A DNA stretch of 64,000 bases. Origin: Verrucomicrobiia bacterium (GTDB taxonomy: Bacteria; Verrucomicrobiota; Verrucomicrobiia; Verrucomicrobiales; Akkermansiaceae). The notes under the pieces were generated by a model, which saw nothing but the letters and a program-made list of their open reading frames with translations, searched no databases and was not told the origin of the DNA. The stretch is taken from the NCBI GenBank assembly GCA_030432565.1, contig JAUIGV010000023.1, positions 1-64,000 of the forward strand, written 5' to 3'. Shown piece after piece: positions 1-8,784 of the stretch (positions are counted from its first letter, which is position 1; every line of letters starts with the position of its first letter). The translations under genes and the position numbers were made by a program.

Positions 1-149
1 AGGCCATGGACTTGGGCAAACTGCGGCCCACTCAGAGCACCTTTCTCATACGCGTCGAGAAAAGCATTGCGTTGCGAAGCGGTAAAGCGAGCACGGCCAA
101 GACGGTCAGACTTCAGAAGCGAACAATCTTCGTTAATACGATCAGTCAT
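1..149 (-). CDS. IS66 accessory protein, TnpA-like, N-terminal fragment
   Basis: The first 49 codons of a gene start at ATG 149 and run off the left edge. The peptide contains a basic stretch (LGRARFTASQRNAFLDAYEK) followed by SGPQFAQVHG. This matches the N-terminal helix-turn-helix pattern of the small accessory proteins of IS66 elements (arginine-rich region, then a helix, then S-G-x-x-F-A-x-x-x-G). The start lies about 70 bases inside the terminal repeat, as expected for the first gene of such an element. The family accessory protein probably binds DNA and is needed for transposition, but its exact job is not settled. The protein is incomplete here, so intactness of the element cannot be judged. 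Confidence 0.65.
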   Translation of the reverse strand, partial: MTDRINEDCSLLKSDRLGRARFTASQRNAFLDAYEKGALSGPQFAQVHG

Positions 150-220
150 ATCCGGCTATCCTATGACTAATCGTGCCTACGACTCAATCATCGTCGATAG
201 GTGCTCGGCGTGACGCTTAC
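1..220 (-). mobile_element. End of an IS66-family insertion sequence (partial)
   Basis: Read on the minus strand from base 220, the element begins GTAAGCGTCACGCCG. IS66-family elements typically start with GTAAGCG. The first gene inside is an accessory-protein gene, the usual first gene of IS66 elements. The rest lies outside the window. IS66 elements usually make 8-bp target duplications, so bases 221-228 (agaaatgg) should recur beyond the other end. The insertion sits about 100 bp past the tdk stop codon and breaks no gene that I can see. Confidence 0.7.
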
Positions 221-325
221 AGAAATGGCCCTTCTTGGGTGTTCAAAACGGACTCCTCGCCCGCCGTCTCATCCAGCGCGCCTCTGCCTAGGAAGCCACC
301 GGCTTCATCACTACGGATGAACCAT

Positions 326-919
326 TTACCGCATCGCTTCGCGGAAATGCTTTCGACACATCGCGACATAGCGTTCGTTGCCGCCGATCTCGACTTGCGA
401 GCCTTCCTTGATCGCCTTCCCCTTCTCATCCGTGCGGAGATTCATCGTGGCTTTACTGCCGCAGTGGCAAATCGTCTTGAGTTCGGTAAGATTGTCGGCC
501 CATCCGAGCAAGGCTGCACTGCCGGGGAAAAGGTTCCCTTGAAAGTCGGTCCGCAGTCCGTAGCAAAGCACCGGGATATCCAGATCGTCGGAGACTTGCG
601 CCAGTTGCTCCACCTGCAGACGAGTCAAAAACTGGGCTTCATCGATGAGGACACAGGCCACTCCGGCCTCACCAGAAAGAGCCGGATCATCCTCTCTGCC
701 CTCGACCAGAGCATGCAAGTCGTCGTCCGGATGAAAGGTCTCGGCCCCGGCTTCGAGACCGATTCGGGAAGCAATTTTCCCAAGGCCCGCCCGTTGATCA
801 ATTTCGGGAGTCAGGAGCAGGGTGTTCATCCCGCGCTCCTGGTAGTTGTGACTCGATTGCAAGAGGTTGGTGCTCTTACCCGCATTCATCGCGGAGTAGT
901 AAAAGTAGAGTTTTGCCAT
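326..919 (-). CDS. tdk: Thymidine kinase (type II)
   Basis: The 197-residue product phosphorylates thymidine to dTMP with ATP in the nucleotide salvage pathway, in the cytoplasm. The start is taken at ATG 919 ([17 protein letters not shown]). This places the P-loop (SAMNAGKST) near residue 10, as in type II thymidine kinases. A Walker B-like LIDEAQFL follows. A C-terminal zinc-binding set is visible as CHCG and CRKH. Length is typical of the bacterial enzyme (about 190-205). An in-frame upstream extension to 1018 looks unrelated to the family. It is transcribed away from the SGNH gene. The inserted IS66 end lies about 100 bp downstream and may have displaced the original terminator. Confidence 0.93.
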   Translation of the reverse strand: MAKLYFYYSAMNAGKSTNLLQSSHNYQERGMNTLLLTPEIDQRAGLGKIASRIGLEAGAETFHPDDDLHALVEGREDDPALSGEAGVACVLIDEAQFLTRLQVEQLAQVSDDLDIPVLCYGLRTDFQGNLFPGSAALLGWADNLTELKTICHCGSKATMNLRTDEKGKAIKEGSQVEIGGNERYVAMCRKHFREAMR

Positions 920-1263
920 GGTGGGAATCCTGAGACTTGAGAGCCGGAGGCGCTGCCCCATTTTTTCACGTGATTCCAGGAGTGACAAGCAAGGGGTCTC
1001 ATTCCCGGGTGATTTCACCTCGTGGTGACGCGACCGAAAGGGAGTGGGGTTGCCCCATGACCGTAGGGGAACGATGCCGCAAAGTAAATTTCTGGCAATG
1101 ACATGGGGTCACCCTTTCCCTCAATGGACAGGCCTTCAAGGCATTCACATCTGGATACTCTGCGCGCAGGCGAGTAAAACGAAGCTGATTCAAGACTCAT
1201 TCCCATGGTCGGATCAGTCGCTGAAGCGAACAAGGCAACGATCACTCAACTCATAACAGAATC
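920..1263. other. Intergenic region between divergent genes, no gene seen
   Basis: This stretch of 344 bases separates tdk from the SGNH hydrolase and should hold both promoters. The short open frames inside it look random. A small self-complementary patch (GGTGATTTCACC near 1010-1021) and a GGGGTTGCCCC motif near 1047 are present, but neither has terminator features. No clear promoter or RNA gene was recognised. Confidence 0.5.
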
Positions 1264-2613
1264 GTGAAAGTAAGAATTCATCCCCTCCTTTCCATGACCA
1301 CCGCCCTCGCCAGCCTCACCATGGTTGGTCTGTCAGAACCTGGTGTGCCATCCTCGAAACCCAAAGCGCCTGAGCCTGCGGTATCGATCACCATTAGCGA
1401 ACCTGGCTTTGAAGCGAATGGAAACTGGAAATTAGCCCAAACAGGCGCCGGGGTGGATGGCCTCTTCGATAACGATGTCCTGCCTAATTATATCAAGGCC
1501 GGATTGATCGATACAAAGCCTGACCTTGGGAGTAGAATTGCCTACAATAACGGTCCGCAACACAATTTGTATCAGGTTCTCGAAGCCACCGTCGCCGCCA
1601 ACACGACTTACAAACTCAGCATCGTCGCCATCGATTCCACCGCCAGCAATCCGTTTCCGGGTGGCGAATTACGACTGGGTTATGCTTCCGCGAACCCCAA
1701 ACCCAAAGATGATTTCGGCTGGAACCTGCTCACTCCTGCGAAAACCGATCATCTTGTCCCATTCAACGATCACGAAAACAGCCCGGAAAACCTGACTGAT
1801 GGAGCCGTCACCTGGAATTACACATTCACCACCGATGCCACACCCGTCGGCCTCGGCCGGAAACTTCGTATCGAAATCCTTGGTGGAGGCAAAGCTCAAG
1901 CTCTCTTCGACAACGTCCGCCTGGAATCGAGGGTCGCAACACCCGAAGAAATCAGCGCCGCGGCCAACGCCGTCAAGCCCGCACCGATCGTCGTGATGTT
2001 TGGCGATTCCACAACTGACGGGGGAATGGCTCCCGCGGTCCAAAAAGAACTTCATAAACTAATCGCGTCCGAACGTCGTCGACCGAAAGTGATCAATGCG
2101 GGTAAGGGTGGCGACTATGCCGCTGGCGCATTGAAACGCCTGGAAAAGGATGTGCTCGCGCACAAACCCGATGTTGTCACGATCTCCTTTGGGCTCAACG
2201 ATACCGGCTTGCGCAAGCCCGAAAAGTATCTCGACAGCCTGAAGAAGATGATCCGGAGCTTTGAGGACGCCGGTATCCAGATCCTCCTGATGACCAGCAC
2301 TCCCTTCAACAACGAGAAGCATGGCTGGGGCACGAAATTTGAAAAAGATGGTGGACTCGACGAATACCTGAACAAGGAATACTGCGACAGGATGCGCACT
2401 CTGGCCGACCGTCAGGAAATTCCGCTCTGCGATCTTCATGCTATTTTCACGGCTGAAATCCAGAAGGACCCCGGGCAGATCAACGAGATCATTTCAGGGG
2501 ATGGTGTTCATCTCACCGCAGAGGGTTACCATCTGATATCCAAACATGTTGCCCCGAATATCATCAAACTTCTCAATGCAAAATCAGCACAGCCCGCCGT
2601 TAGAAAGCAGTGA
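1264..2613 (+). CDS. Secreted SGNH/GDSL-type hydrolase with N-terminal accessory domain
   Basis: The 449-residue protein is predicted to be exported (hydrophobic N-terminus, residues 1-24) and to act as an esterase, probably removing acyl groups from carbohydrates. Residues about 40-225 look like a beta-sandwich accessory or carbohydrate-binding module. The C-terminal half is an SGNH hydrolase: block I is FGDST with Ser249, block II has NAGKGG, block III is GLND, and block V is DGVHLT with Asp413 and His416, giving a complete triad. The GTG start at 1264 gives the best signal peptide; an ATG ten codons in is possible. The substrate cannot be inferred. It stands alone between tdk and a convergent lactonase-like gene. 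Confidence 0.8.
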   Translation: MKVRIHPLLSMTTALASLTMVGLSEPGVPSSKPKAPEPAVSITISEPGFEANGNWKLAQTGAGVDGLFDNDVLPNYIKAGLIDTKPDLGSRIAYNNGPQHNLYQVLEATVAANTTYKLSIVAIDSTASNPFPGGELRLGYASANPKPKDDFGWNLLTPAKTDHLVPFNDHENSPENLTDGAVTWNYTFTTDATPVGLGRKLRIEILGGGKAQALFDNVRLESRVATPEEISAAANAVKPAPIVVMFGDSTTDGGMAPAVQKELHKLIASERRRPKVINAGKGGDYAAGALKRLEKDVLAHKPDVVTISFGLNDTGLRKPEKYLDSLKKMIRSFEDAGIQILLMTSTPFNNEKHGWGTKFEKDGGLDEYLNKEYCDRMRTLADRQEIPLCDLHAIFTAEIQKDPGQINEIISGDGVHLTAEGYHLISKHVAPNIIKLLNAKSAQPAVRKQ

Positions 2614-2711
2614 TAGGAAGCTTCAGATCAGCCCCTTTCTCCCACATCCCGTCCGGGCGAAACCGGTTCATTTTCCCAATCCGCCAAAAGAGAATTCCTG
2701 GCAGTAAAATA

Positions 2712-3800
2712 TCAGGGAATGGAACGCGTCACCAGATCGGTGACCTTGTCGCCCCACTTGTGCTTCGCGGCGAGGGTGAGCTCTCCTTCCTTGCCAACAA
2801 GAAACACCTGCAGGGTTCCCGCGATGGTTCCGCTGGCGAGGAGATGTCTTCCATCCGGTGAGAGCGCCAGCCCCCACGGCACGGCGTCAGCGGGAGTGCG
2901 ACCGAGGAAGCTAAGGGTTTTGTCCTCGTTCACTTTGAAGCGGGCGATGGCATCGTGTTCTTTTTCGCGGTCACGGATGCCGACGAAGACGAACCGTCCG
3001 TCGGGGGTGCATTGAATATCGGAGGATGAAAGACCGGAAGCGCGGGGAAATTTTTCAAAGGCATCGCAGGTTTGCACATGTTTCAACTGCCCGTTCGGGA
3101 GGCGTTGATACACGGAGGCACCGGCGCGTTGTTCGTTGGAGGCATAAACAAACTTTCCTGCAGGATGGTTCGCCAGATGTCTGGGCCCCGTGCCCTCGGG
3201 CGGTTTGGCATTGACGGGATCGAGAGGAGTGAGCGTTTTTCCATTGAGGCCATACTGCATGAGGGCATTGAAATCCTTCACGTAGGGAACGTAGAGATTC
3301 TTCTGATCAGGCGAGATGAGAACGTAGTGGGCGTTCTTTCTCTCCTCATTCCGACTGACGAGAACCCTCCCAATTCGCCCCGTCTCATCGAGTTCATAGA
3401 GATCGAGCCAACCGGTGCGGTAGGAAGCCCCCGCGATCCAACCCGCGTCCGCATTCACTGCGAGCCCGGCGTAGCCATTTTTGAGAAGATGGGACTGATG
3501 CTTTTGAGGAATGCCTTTTTCGTCGAGGAAGACGGTAGCCGCCGGACATTCACCCTCGGGACCGCCATTCGTGGTGACGTAGAGAAGGTTCTTCTTCGGA
3601 TGCGCCGTGATGGTAGTTGCCGAAAAACCCAAGGGATAATCGACAACGCTATTCAACTTCAGAACCTCGCCTTCGACCTTGGCTTCAAGCACCCGAAGGA
3701 CCTCCGCCGAACGACTGGGCGCATAAATCAGGAAGGATTCCCGAGCTGTAAGCAGCAAACTCCCGACAAAGAGAAGCAAGAAAGGAAGACTAAAATTCAT
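2712..3800 (-). CDS. Lactonase-family (6-phosphogluconolactonase-like) beta-propeller protein, exported
   Basis: The 362-residue protein has a signal peptide-like start (MNFSLPFLLLFVGSLLLTA) and repeated blades with motifs such as ALSPDGRHLL, CTPDGRFVFVG and HPAGKFVYASNE. The stretch GTGPRHLANHP is characteristic of the seven-bladed lactonase family (Pgl/YbhE type). Family members hydrolyse 6-phosphogluconolactone or related sugar lactones. The exported location here argues against a role in the cytoplasmic pentose phosphate pathway, so the substrate is unknown. I chose ATG 3800 over the upstream in-frame ATG at 3815 because it gives a compact signal peptide. It lies upstream of, and on the same strand as, no obvious partner. 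Confidence 0.7.
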   Translation of the reverse strand: MNFSLPFLLLFVGSLLLTARESFLIYAPSRSAEVLRVLEAKVEGEVLKLNSVVDYPLGFSATTITAHPKKNLLYVTTNGGPEGECPAATVFLDEKGIPQKHQSHLLKNGYAGLAVNADAGWIAGASYRTGWLDLYELDETGRIGRVLVSRNEERKNAHYVLISPDQKNLYVPYVKDFNALMQYGLNGKTLTPLDPVNAKPPEGTGPRHLANHPAGKFVYASNEQRAGASVYQRLPNGQLKHVQTCDAFEKFPRASGLSSSDIQCTPDGRFVFVGIRDREKEHDAIARFKVNEDKTLSFLGRTPADAVPWGLALSPDGRHLLASGTIAGTLQVFLVGKEGELTLAAKHKWGDKVTDLVTRSIP

Positions 3801-3905
3801 GGTTTGGAACAACAACTCTGGAAACGGTGATTTCGAAAGACCAAGCCGGGAGGCTCACTTAACGCCACCATCGACCCGCGACGCAAAAAGTTGCTTTCCC
3901 CCGCC

Positions 3906-4628
3906 CTACTCGGGCTTCCCGTTTGCCTCGGGCTTCTTCCCCTTGATCATCAGAACCGCCTGACGAGCCAATCGCCGGCCAAAAAGGTCGTAGCCTGCCT
4001 TGGTATAATGAAGATCATTGGTCATCTTCCCTTTCCTCTCCTTGTTGTTGATGTCGTCCGTATCCACCCACGCTCCGTGCGGATCATCAGTGGCCACCTT
4101 CACCTGGGCAGCGCGGACGCTCTCCCAATGTTCCGCGGTGGAGTAGTCACTGAGGCGTCCAATCACAAAGGCCATCTCCGGTGCCTCGAGATCTTTGCGC
4201 AGATTGGCGATGAGTGTCTTCATGCTCTCTTCATACGCCGCCGAAAGCTTCTCTTTGCCGTCCCGCTCTCCCTGCATCCAAAAGAAGGTGATCGTCTTCG
4301 GTTTTCCTTTGGCAATGTTCGCCTTGGCCAACTTCACGACCTGCGCATAAAAGGCACCCGGGTCCTTCCGTGGCGCAAGGTCACTCTTCGCCGCGATCTT
4401 ATCCCAAGTTGGAACCCACTTACGAATCGGCTGACCACCCTTCGCAAACTTGACGTGCTGAATATCGGCATCAGGCAGAAGCTTCTTCAACTCGGGAAGG
4501 AAGGCCGCTTCCGGCTTGAGACCTGCCATGTTTGATTGGCCGGAAAGAATAAACAAATGACGCTCTCCCGCGGTCGCGAAAGAGGAAGCGAGGATTACAG
4601 CGCTTAGGTAAGAGAGAAGAGATTTCAT
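3906..4628 (-). CDS. Sialate O-acetylesterase-like protein (SASA/CE6-type), exported
   Basis: The 240-residue protein starts with a signal peptide (residues 1-20). It carries the SASA-family hallmark GQSNMAG near residue 30, with the likely nucleophile Ser in it, a central WMQGERD block, and a C-terminal NDLHYTKAGYDLFG segment that supplies the expected Asp/His. The family includes carbohydrate acetyl-esterases acting on sialic acids or acetylated xylan. No sialidase or xylanase is present nearby, so the real substrate is open. It is co-oriented with the lactonase-like gene, about 105 bases upstream of it, so the two may share a transcript. Confidence 0.8.
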   Translation of the reverse strand: MKSLLSYLSAVILASSFATAGERHLFILSGQSNMAGLKPEAAFLPELKKLLPDADIQHVKFAKGGQPIRKWVPTWDKIAAKSDLAPRKDPGAFYAQVVKLAKANIAKGKPKTITFFWMQGERDGKEKLSAAYEESMKTLIANLRKDLEAPEMAFVIGRLSDYSTAEHWESVRAAQVKVATDDPHGAWVDTDDINNKERKGKMTNDLHYTKAGYDLFGRRLARQAVLMIKGKKPEANGKPE

Positions 4629-4821
4629 CCTTTCTACCTACGCTAAAAACTCTCCTGCTTGTCAGGAAAGATCCAAGTCCAAACGACGTGGCTGCCGATC
4701 CACGCCCTTACGAATGAATGATCGGTCTCTTCAAAACCAGCTGATCAAGATGACGAATTCGACCTGAATTCGAAGCAAACCAATTTGAGGTCTCAAGCAA
4801 TCGCGATTTTCTAAATTCCTC

Positions 4822-5523
4822 CTATTTCTCCTTCGCGCCGAAATCAGTCGCGAATGCCTTGGTGACATCTTCATCACGGCCATAAACCATCAGGACATCT
4901 TCAGGCTGAATGACCGTATCTTTCTGGGGAGCTCCGACGAACTCGCCGTCATCCCGATAAATCCCTAAAACGATGACCCCAACATCAGCAGGCCTGACCT
5001 CCCACAATGCTTTTCCGACCCACGGGTGCCGCTCATGGATTTCGCCATCATAAACGCAGAACCCATCCTGAAGATTCAGGAGGTAATCGTAGTCAATAAA
5101 CCTATTCATCCCGGCTTTTTCCAGGGTGACCCTCATGAACCGGTCCACCGGATCACTAATCACTTTGAGATTAAAAAACAACCCCACCACAAGGAGCCCG
5201 AGCGCGATCATCCCCAACCAGGCAAAAGTCATCCCCAACCCCCTTTCGCTGCTCCCCATAAAGGTCACCAGAAGCGTCGCGAGAGCCGAGGTCAGCCCAA
5301 TATTCCCCGCCACAATTAGGTGCAGAATGATTTTCCGTCTGACCGGATGACTCACCACTTGCTCCGCCTCGCTTGTGGTAAAACCCACTCCAAAAAATGC
5401 AGAAGCAGCCTGAAAACGGGCAATCGGCCGGGACACTCCGGTCAATTGCAGCGCACTGGAGCCAATTTTGACGACCAGCAGGGCAAGCAAAACAATAATG
5501 ACGAGCGCTAGAAACGATCCCAT
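4822..5523 (-). CDS. Membrane protein with C-terminal TrkA-C (RCK-C) domain
   Basis: The 233-residue protein has three predicted membrane segments: residues 2-25, a second starting near VRRKIILHLIVAG, and a third around FAWLGMIALGLLVVGLFF. A cytoplasmic C-terminal TrkA-C-type domain follows (about 150-228, with VIVLGIYRDDGEFVGAPQKDTVIQPEDVLMV, split here by eye). TrkA-C domains bind small ligands and gate ion transport, so a regulatory or transport role for ions is likely. No potassium selectivity filter is visible. The start is ATG 5523, where the hydrophobic segment begins; an upstream extension to 5643 would add an unlikely hydrophilic head. It is divergent from the kinase gene across about 95 bases. 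Confidence 0.65.
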   Translation of the reverse strand: MGSFLALVIIVLLALLVVKIGSSALQLTGVSRPIARFQAASAFFGVGFTTSEAEQVVSHPVRRKIILHLIVAGNIGLTSALATLLVTFMGSSERGLGMTFAWLGMIALGLLVVGLFFNLKVISDPVDRFMRVTLEKAGMNRFIDYDYLLNLQDGFCVYDGEIHERHPWVGKALWEVRPADVGVIVLGIYRDDGEFVGAPQKDTVIQPEDVLMVYGRDEDVTKAFATDFGAKEK

Positions 5524-5578
5524 AACCAAGAATGAGGCGCAATTGTTCAGACCGCGACATATTTGTCCATAACTGAAC

Positions 5579-5606
5579 TTGATTCCCCGCCTCCAATGAG
5601 GAGACT
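5579..5606 (+). promoter_or_regulatory. Possible promoter of the kinase gene
   Basis: TTGATT (5579-5584) and GAGACT (5601-5606) are separated by 16 bases and lie 12 bases before the ATG. The -10 match is weak. A similar layout with xxGACT or TAAACT occurs upstream of other genes here (61129, 54783). Confidence 0.25.
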
Positions 5607-5618
5607 TCGTCCGTAGCC

Positions 5619-8600
5619 ATGACTGAGGAAATTCCCCCTGCAAATGCCACCGAGGATCTCGCCTCCGCGGGGGGCGACGCCAGGGGGGGCGACTCGGAAG
5701 TTGATGGCGAAGAGCCCGCGGCCGCCGCTGTGAAGAGCGCCAATAATGGTCAAAGCGAGGAACGCTATGAAATTCGGAGCAAAATAGGAGAAGGCGGAGT
5801 GGGCGCAGTCTACCGGGCCTTCGACAAAAACCTCAATCGTGAAGTTGCCCTAAAGCGGGTCCTCGCCACCGAGGATGGCAACGGACTTGACGAGGCAACG
5901 GAAGCCATGCTGAAAGAGGTCACATCCCTCTGCTCACTTCAACACCCCAACATCGTCACGGTGTTCGATGCCGGCGTGGACAAGGACGGCCCCTACGTCG
6001 TCATGGAGCTCCTCTCCGGGAAGACGGTCGATGAAATGATCGGGCACAGCGTCCTAACACAGACTGATTTCCGCGAACTCGCTCTTCAAAGCCAGGAAGC
6101 TCTCATCGCAGCGCAAGACCGAAACCTGGTCCATCGCGATATCAAGCCCGGCAACCTCATGGTCACCTGGTTGCCCAGCGGACGTTTCCACGTCAAGCTC
6201 GTGGACTTTGGACTCGCCAAATTTTTGCCAAGACCTTCGCACCAAACGATTGCCCACGATGACTCCGTCTTCGGATCGATCCGCTTCATGGCGCCCGAGC
6301 AATTCGAACGAAACCCTCTTGACCAACGCACCGACATGTATGCCATCGGCTGCGTTTATTACTACTGCCTGACCGGGACCTATCCGTTCGATGGAGAGTC
6401 TGCTCCCCAGGTCATGGCCGCACATCTTCAACACAAGGTCACTCCAATCTCCGAAATCCGCCCCGACCTCCCGGCTTGGCTTTGCCACTGGGTCATGTGG
6501 CATATTTCACGAGAAATGAACGACCGACCGTCTGATGCCAGAGAATCCCTAACCCAATTCCTTATGAGCGAAAATAACCCTGAATCCGGAACGCCACAAG
6601 TTACCGAGAGCAATGTGCAGCCGGAAGGCGCCACTGAACCAGTGAATCCTGCCACCGCACCCCAGCCGATCCAGCCTCCCGCAGGTCAGGCTCCTTCACC
6701 TCAAACCGCTGCACAGCCCACTCAGGCCGCCCGCCCCAAGCTGGTCATCCCGGGACAGCAACCGGCACCAGTGCAGGAGACTGCCCCTGTCCAGCCTATG
6801 CCAGCCCCCATGCAAGTGGCTCCAGCCCAGCCTGCTCCAGCCCAGCCTGCTCCAGCCCAGCCTGCTCCAGCCCAGCCTGCTCCAGCACAGCCTGCTCCAG
6901 CCCAGCCTGCTCCAGCACAGCCTGCTCCAGCCCAGCCTGCTCCCCCGGCAACCCCACCACAACTGACGGCGGCACAGCCCACTCAGGCTCCATCGGCTGA
7001 AACGGCGCAACAGCCAATCGCCGCACCCGCTGAACAACCAGCTCCCGTGCAGGCGGCTCCAGCCCAACCAGCACCTGCTCCTGCCCAGCCTGCTTCCCCA
7101 GAAGCACCACCACAACTCACGGCAGCACAGCCCACTCAAGCTCCATCAGCTGACACAGGGCAACAGCCAACCGCCGCCCCCGCAGTCCAACCTGCTCCAG
7201 CCCCGGCACCCGCAGTCCAACCTGCCCCTGCCCCGGCTCCTGCTCCAGTAGCCCAACCTGCTCCAGTTCCCGCAGCTCCGGCCCAAGTGACTCCTGCCCC
7301 GCAAATTACAGTACCTCTGAGTGGGACCGCCCCTCGACCGGCAGCTCCCGCCGCAAACCCACTCTTGAACACCCAGCCGCCTCCTGCCGCCCCTCCCGCT
7401 GCACCCGCACCACTGGGAGCAGCTCCTCTGGGTGCTGCCCCGCAACCCGGCGGAATTCCCGGACAACCAAAGCCGGGAGGCGTCGGAATCGGCTCGATCA
7501 CTCCGACCAAAAAGAAAGGCATCAGCAATGCCGTGAAAGGAATGATCGGGATCACCCTGCTCGCCTTCATCATCCTCGCGGCCGTCATCATCAAAGGGAA
7601 TTCTTCCAAGAATGATCGCATCGAGCGCATCAACGAAATCGTCGCGGCATTCGACGATCCCGACAACCTCCCGACCGAAATCCCGCTCTCCGAAAGTGAC
7701 GTGCAACTCCTCCTGGACGAGCTCATCAGCGGCGGGGTCAAAGACACCATGGAGCGACCCACCTACCTGCAGGCTCTCAACATTGGCAAGGCCACCGACG
7801 GCGTTGATATCAGCGCAAAGGTCGCCGCCTATGCCCGTGACGTCGACATGACCGGAGACCTTCGGGTCAAATTGTTCCAGGTCGTCGGCGCTCGTGGTGA
7901 TGAAAGCGCACTCCCCGCTTTGATCGAATTCGCCCAGAGAACCGACGACACCTCGGCCGGACAAGGAGCCCTCAACGCCGCCAAAAAAATGGCGAAGACC
8001 TCCAACTTCGACAGCTTGCTCACCATCATCACCAACTCCTCAAATGCCTCGATTAAAAACTCTGCCGTCGATGTTTTGACCAAGGTCATCAGCGAGTCGG
8101 ATGATCCCAGCGCCTTTTCAAAGGCCATTCAGGGCAGCTACAACAACACCGCTGACACTGATGCCAAGATCGCGCTCCTGCGACTCATGGGCTCGGCCGG
8201 AGGTGATGAGGCCTCCGATCTGGTGGCCGAAACCCTGGAATCCGATGACGCCAAAATGAAAATCGCAGCCATCTTCTCGCTCCGCAACTGGCCCGATGAC
8301 TCCCAGTTCGACACTCTTTATGACTACGCTTCCGAGGAACAGGACGATCGCCTCCGTGCGGAAGCCTTCTCCGGACTCGTCTCCTTTCTCAAGGCCCATC
8401 CCGAGCTCGATGAGGATGACAAATCCATTTACTGGAGTGACGTCGCCAGCATCGCTGCCGGAGAAAGAGAGCAACTTGAGATTATCGGAGCTATGAGCAA
8501 ACAATCCGATGGCTGGGCTGATGACATCCTCGATTACTTCATCGAGAATGGCGACACCGAAACAGTCGAATTCCGTGCCGAGAAAGCCAAGCAAGCTCTC

Positions 8601-8705
8601 AAAACGCGCATAGATCGCGAAAATCGGAGTGGTGCCTCGTCAGACGAGGAAGAAGAGGAAGAAGAGAAAGCGGACGAAGAAGAAAAATCCGATCCGGACG
8701 AATAG
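5619..8705 (+). CDS. Transmembrane Ser/Thr protein kinase with Pro/Ala/Gln linker and extracytoplasmic HEAT-like repeats
   Basis: The 1028-residue protein is a Pkn2/PknB-type kinase. Residues about 50-315 form the kinase domain: glycine loop GEGGVGAVY, catalytic Lys79 in VALKR, HRDIKPGN with Asp174, DFG at 196-198 and MAPEQF. All key residues are present, so it should be active on Ser/Thr. Residues about 320-640 are a Pro/Ala/Gln-rich linker with tandem PAPAQ repeats. A single membrane segment lies near 642-663 (GMIGITLLAFIILAAVII). The remainder (about 665-1000) shows repeated helical pairs resembling HEAT repeats. The C-terminus is a Glu/Asp-rich tail. The topology suggests a cytoplasmic kinase and a periplasmic sensor, an inverted arrangement of interest for signal reception. 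A strong terminator follows. Confidence 0.85.
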   Translation: MTEEIPPANATEDLASAGGDARGGDSEVDGEEPAAAAVKSANNGQSEERYEIRSKIGEGGVGAVYRAFDKNLNREVALKRVLATEDGNGLDEATEAMLKEVTSLCSLQHPNIVTVFDAGVDKDGPYVVMELLSGKTVDEMIGHSVLTQTDFRELALQSQEALIAAQDRNLVHRDIKPGNLMVTWLPSGRFHVKLVDFGLAKFLPRPSHQTIAHDDSVFGSIRFMAPEQFERNPLDQRTDMYAIGCVYYYCLTGTYPFDGESAPQVMAAHLQHKVTPISEIRPDLPAWLCHWVMWHISREMNDRPSDARESLTQFLMSENNPESGTPQVTESNVQPEGATEPVNPATAPQPIQPPAGQAPSPQTAAQPTQAARPKLVIPGQQPAPVQETAPVQPMPAPMQVAPAQPAPAQPAPAQPAPAQPAPAQPAPAQPAPAQPAPAQPAPPATPPQLTAAQPTQAPSAETAQQPIAAPAEQPAPVQAAPAQPAPAPAQPASPEAPPQLTAAQPTQAPSADTGQQPTAAPAVQPAPAPAPAVQPAPAPAPAPVAQPAPVPAAPAQVTPAPQITVPLSGTAPRPAAPAANPLLNTQPPPAAPPAAPAPLGAAPLGAAPQPGGIPGQPKPGGVGIGSITPTKKKGISNAVKGMIGITLLAFIILAAVIIKGNSSKNDRIERINEIVAAFDDPDNLPTEIPLSESDVQLLLDELISGGVKDTMERPTYLQALNIGKATDGVDISAKVAAYARDVDMTGDLRVKLFQVVGARGDESALPALIEFAQRTDDTSAGQGALNAAKKMAKTSNFDSLLTIITNSSNASIKNSAVDVLTKVISESDDPSAFSKAIQGSYNNTADTDAKIALLRLMGSAGGDEASDLVAETLESDDAKMKIAAIFSLRNWPDDSQFDTLYDYASEEQDDRLRAEAFSGLVSFLKAHPELDEDDKSIYWSDVASIAAGEREQLEIIGAMSKQSDGWADDILDYFIENGDTETVEFRAEKAKQALKTRIDRENRSGASSDEEEEEEEKADEEEKSDPDE
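6831..6935 (+). repeat. 15-bp tandem repeat array inside the kinase gene
   Basis: Seven 15-bp units of cctgctccagcccag encode PAPAQ. They are identical apart from a C/A change at one site in some units. Flanking sequence holds degenerate copies. Near-perfect DNA identity, not only protein identity, suggests recent slippage expansion. Unit changes would keep the frame and alter linker length in steps of five residues. Confidence 0.9.
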
Positions 8706-8730
8706 GAAACCTTCTCATTCCATCGATTTC

Positions 8731-8761
8731 AAAAAGGCGACCTTCACCGGTCGCCTTTTTT
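8731..8761 (+). terminator. Rho-independent terminator after the kinase gene
   Basis: A perfect 12-bp stem (AAAAAGGCGACC paired with GGTCGCCTTTTT) has a six-base loop and ends in a T run. It sits 25 bases past the kinase stop codon and separates the kinase from the antiporter gene. Confidence 0.9.
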
Positions 8762-8784
8762 CGTTTCGTGTGCTTCACTCGCGC

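Noticed and set aside
173..940. A 255-residue open frame on the plus strand over tdk
   Set aside because: It is a complement-strand shadow of tdk, with no recognisable protein pattern.
1044..1256. A short plus-strand frame between tdk and the SGNH gene
   Set aside because: It has no motif, signal peptide or family pattern, and the region looks like a promoter interval.
6696..7139. Minus-strand frames rich in Trp-Ser-Arg or Trp-Ala-Gly repeats
   Set aside because: They are reverse-strand readings of the PAPAQ repeat array of the kinase gene; the repeat keeps all frames open.
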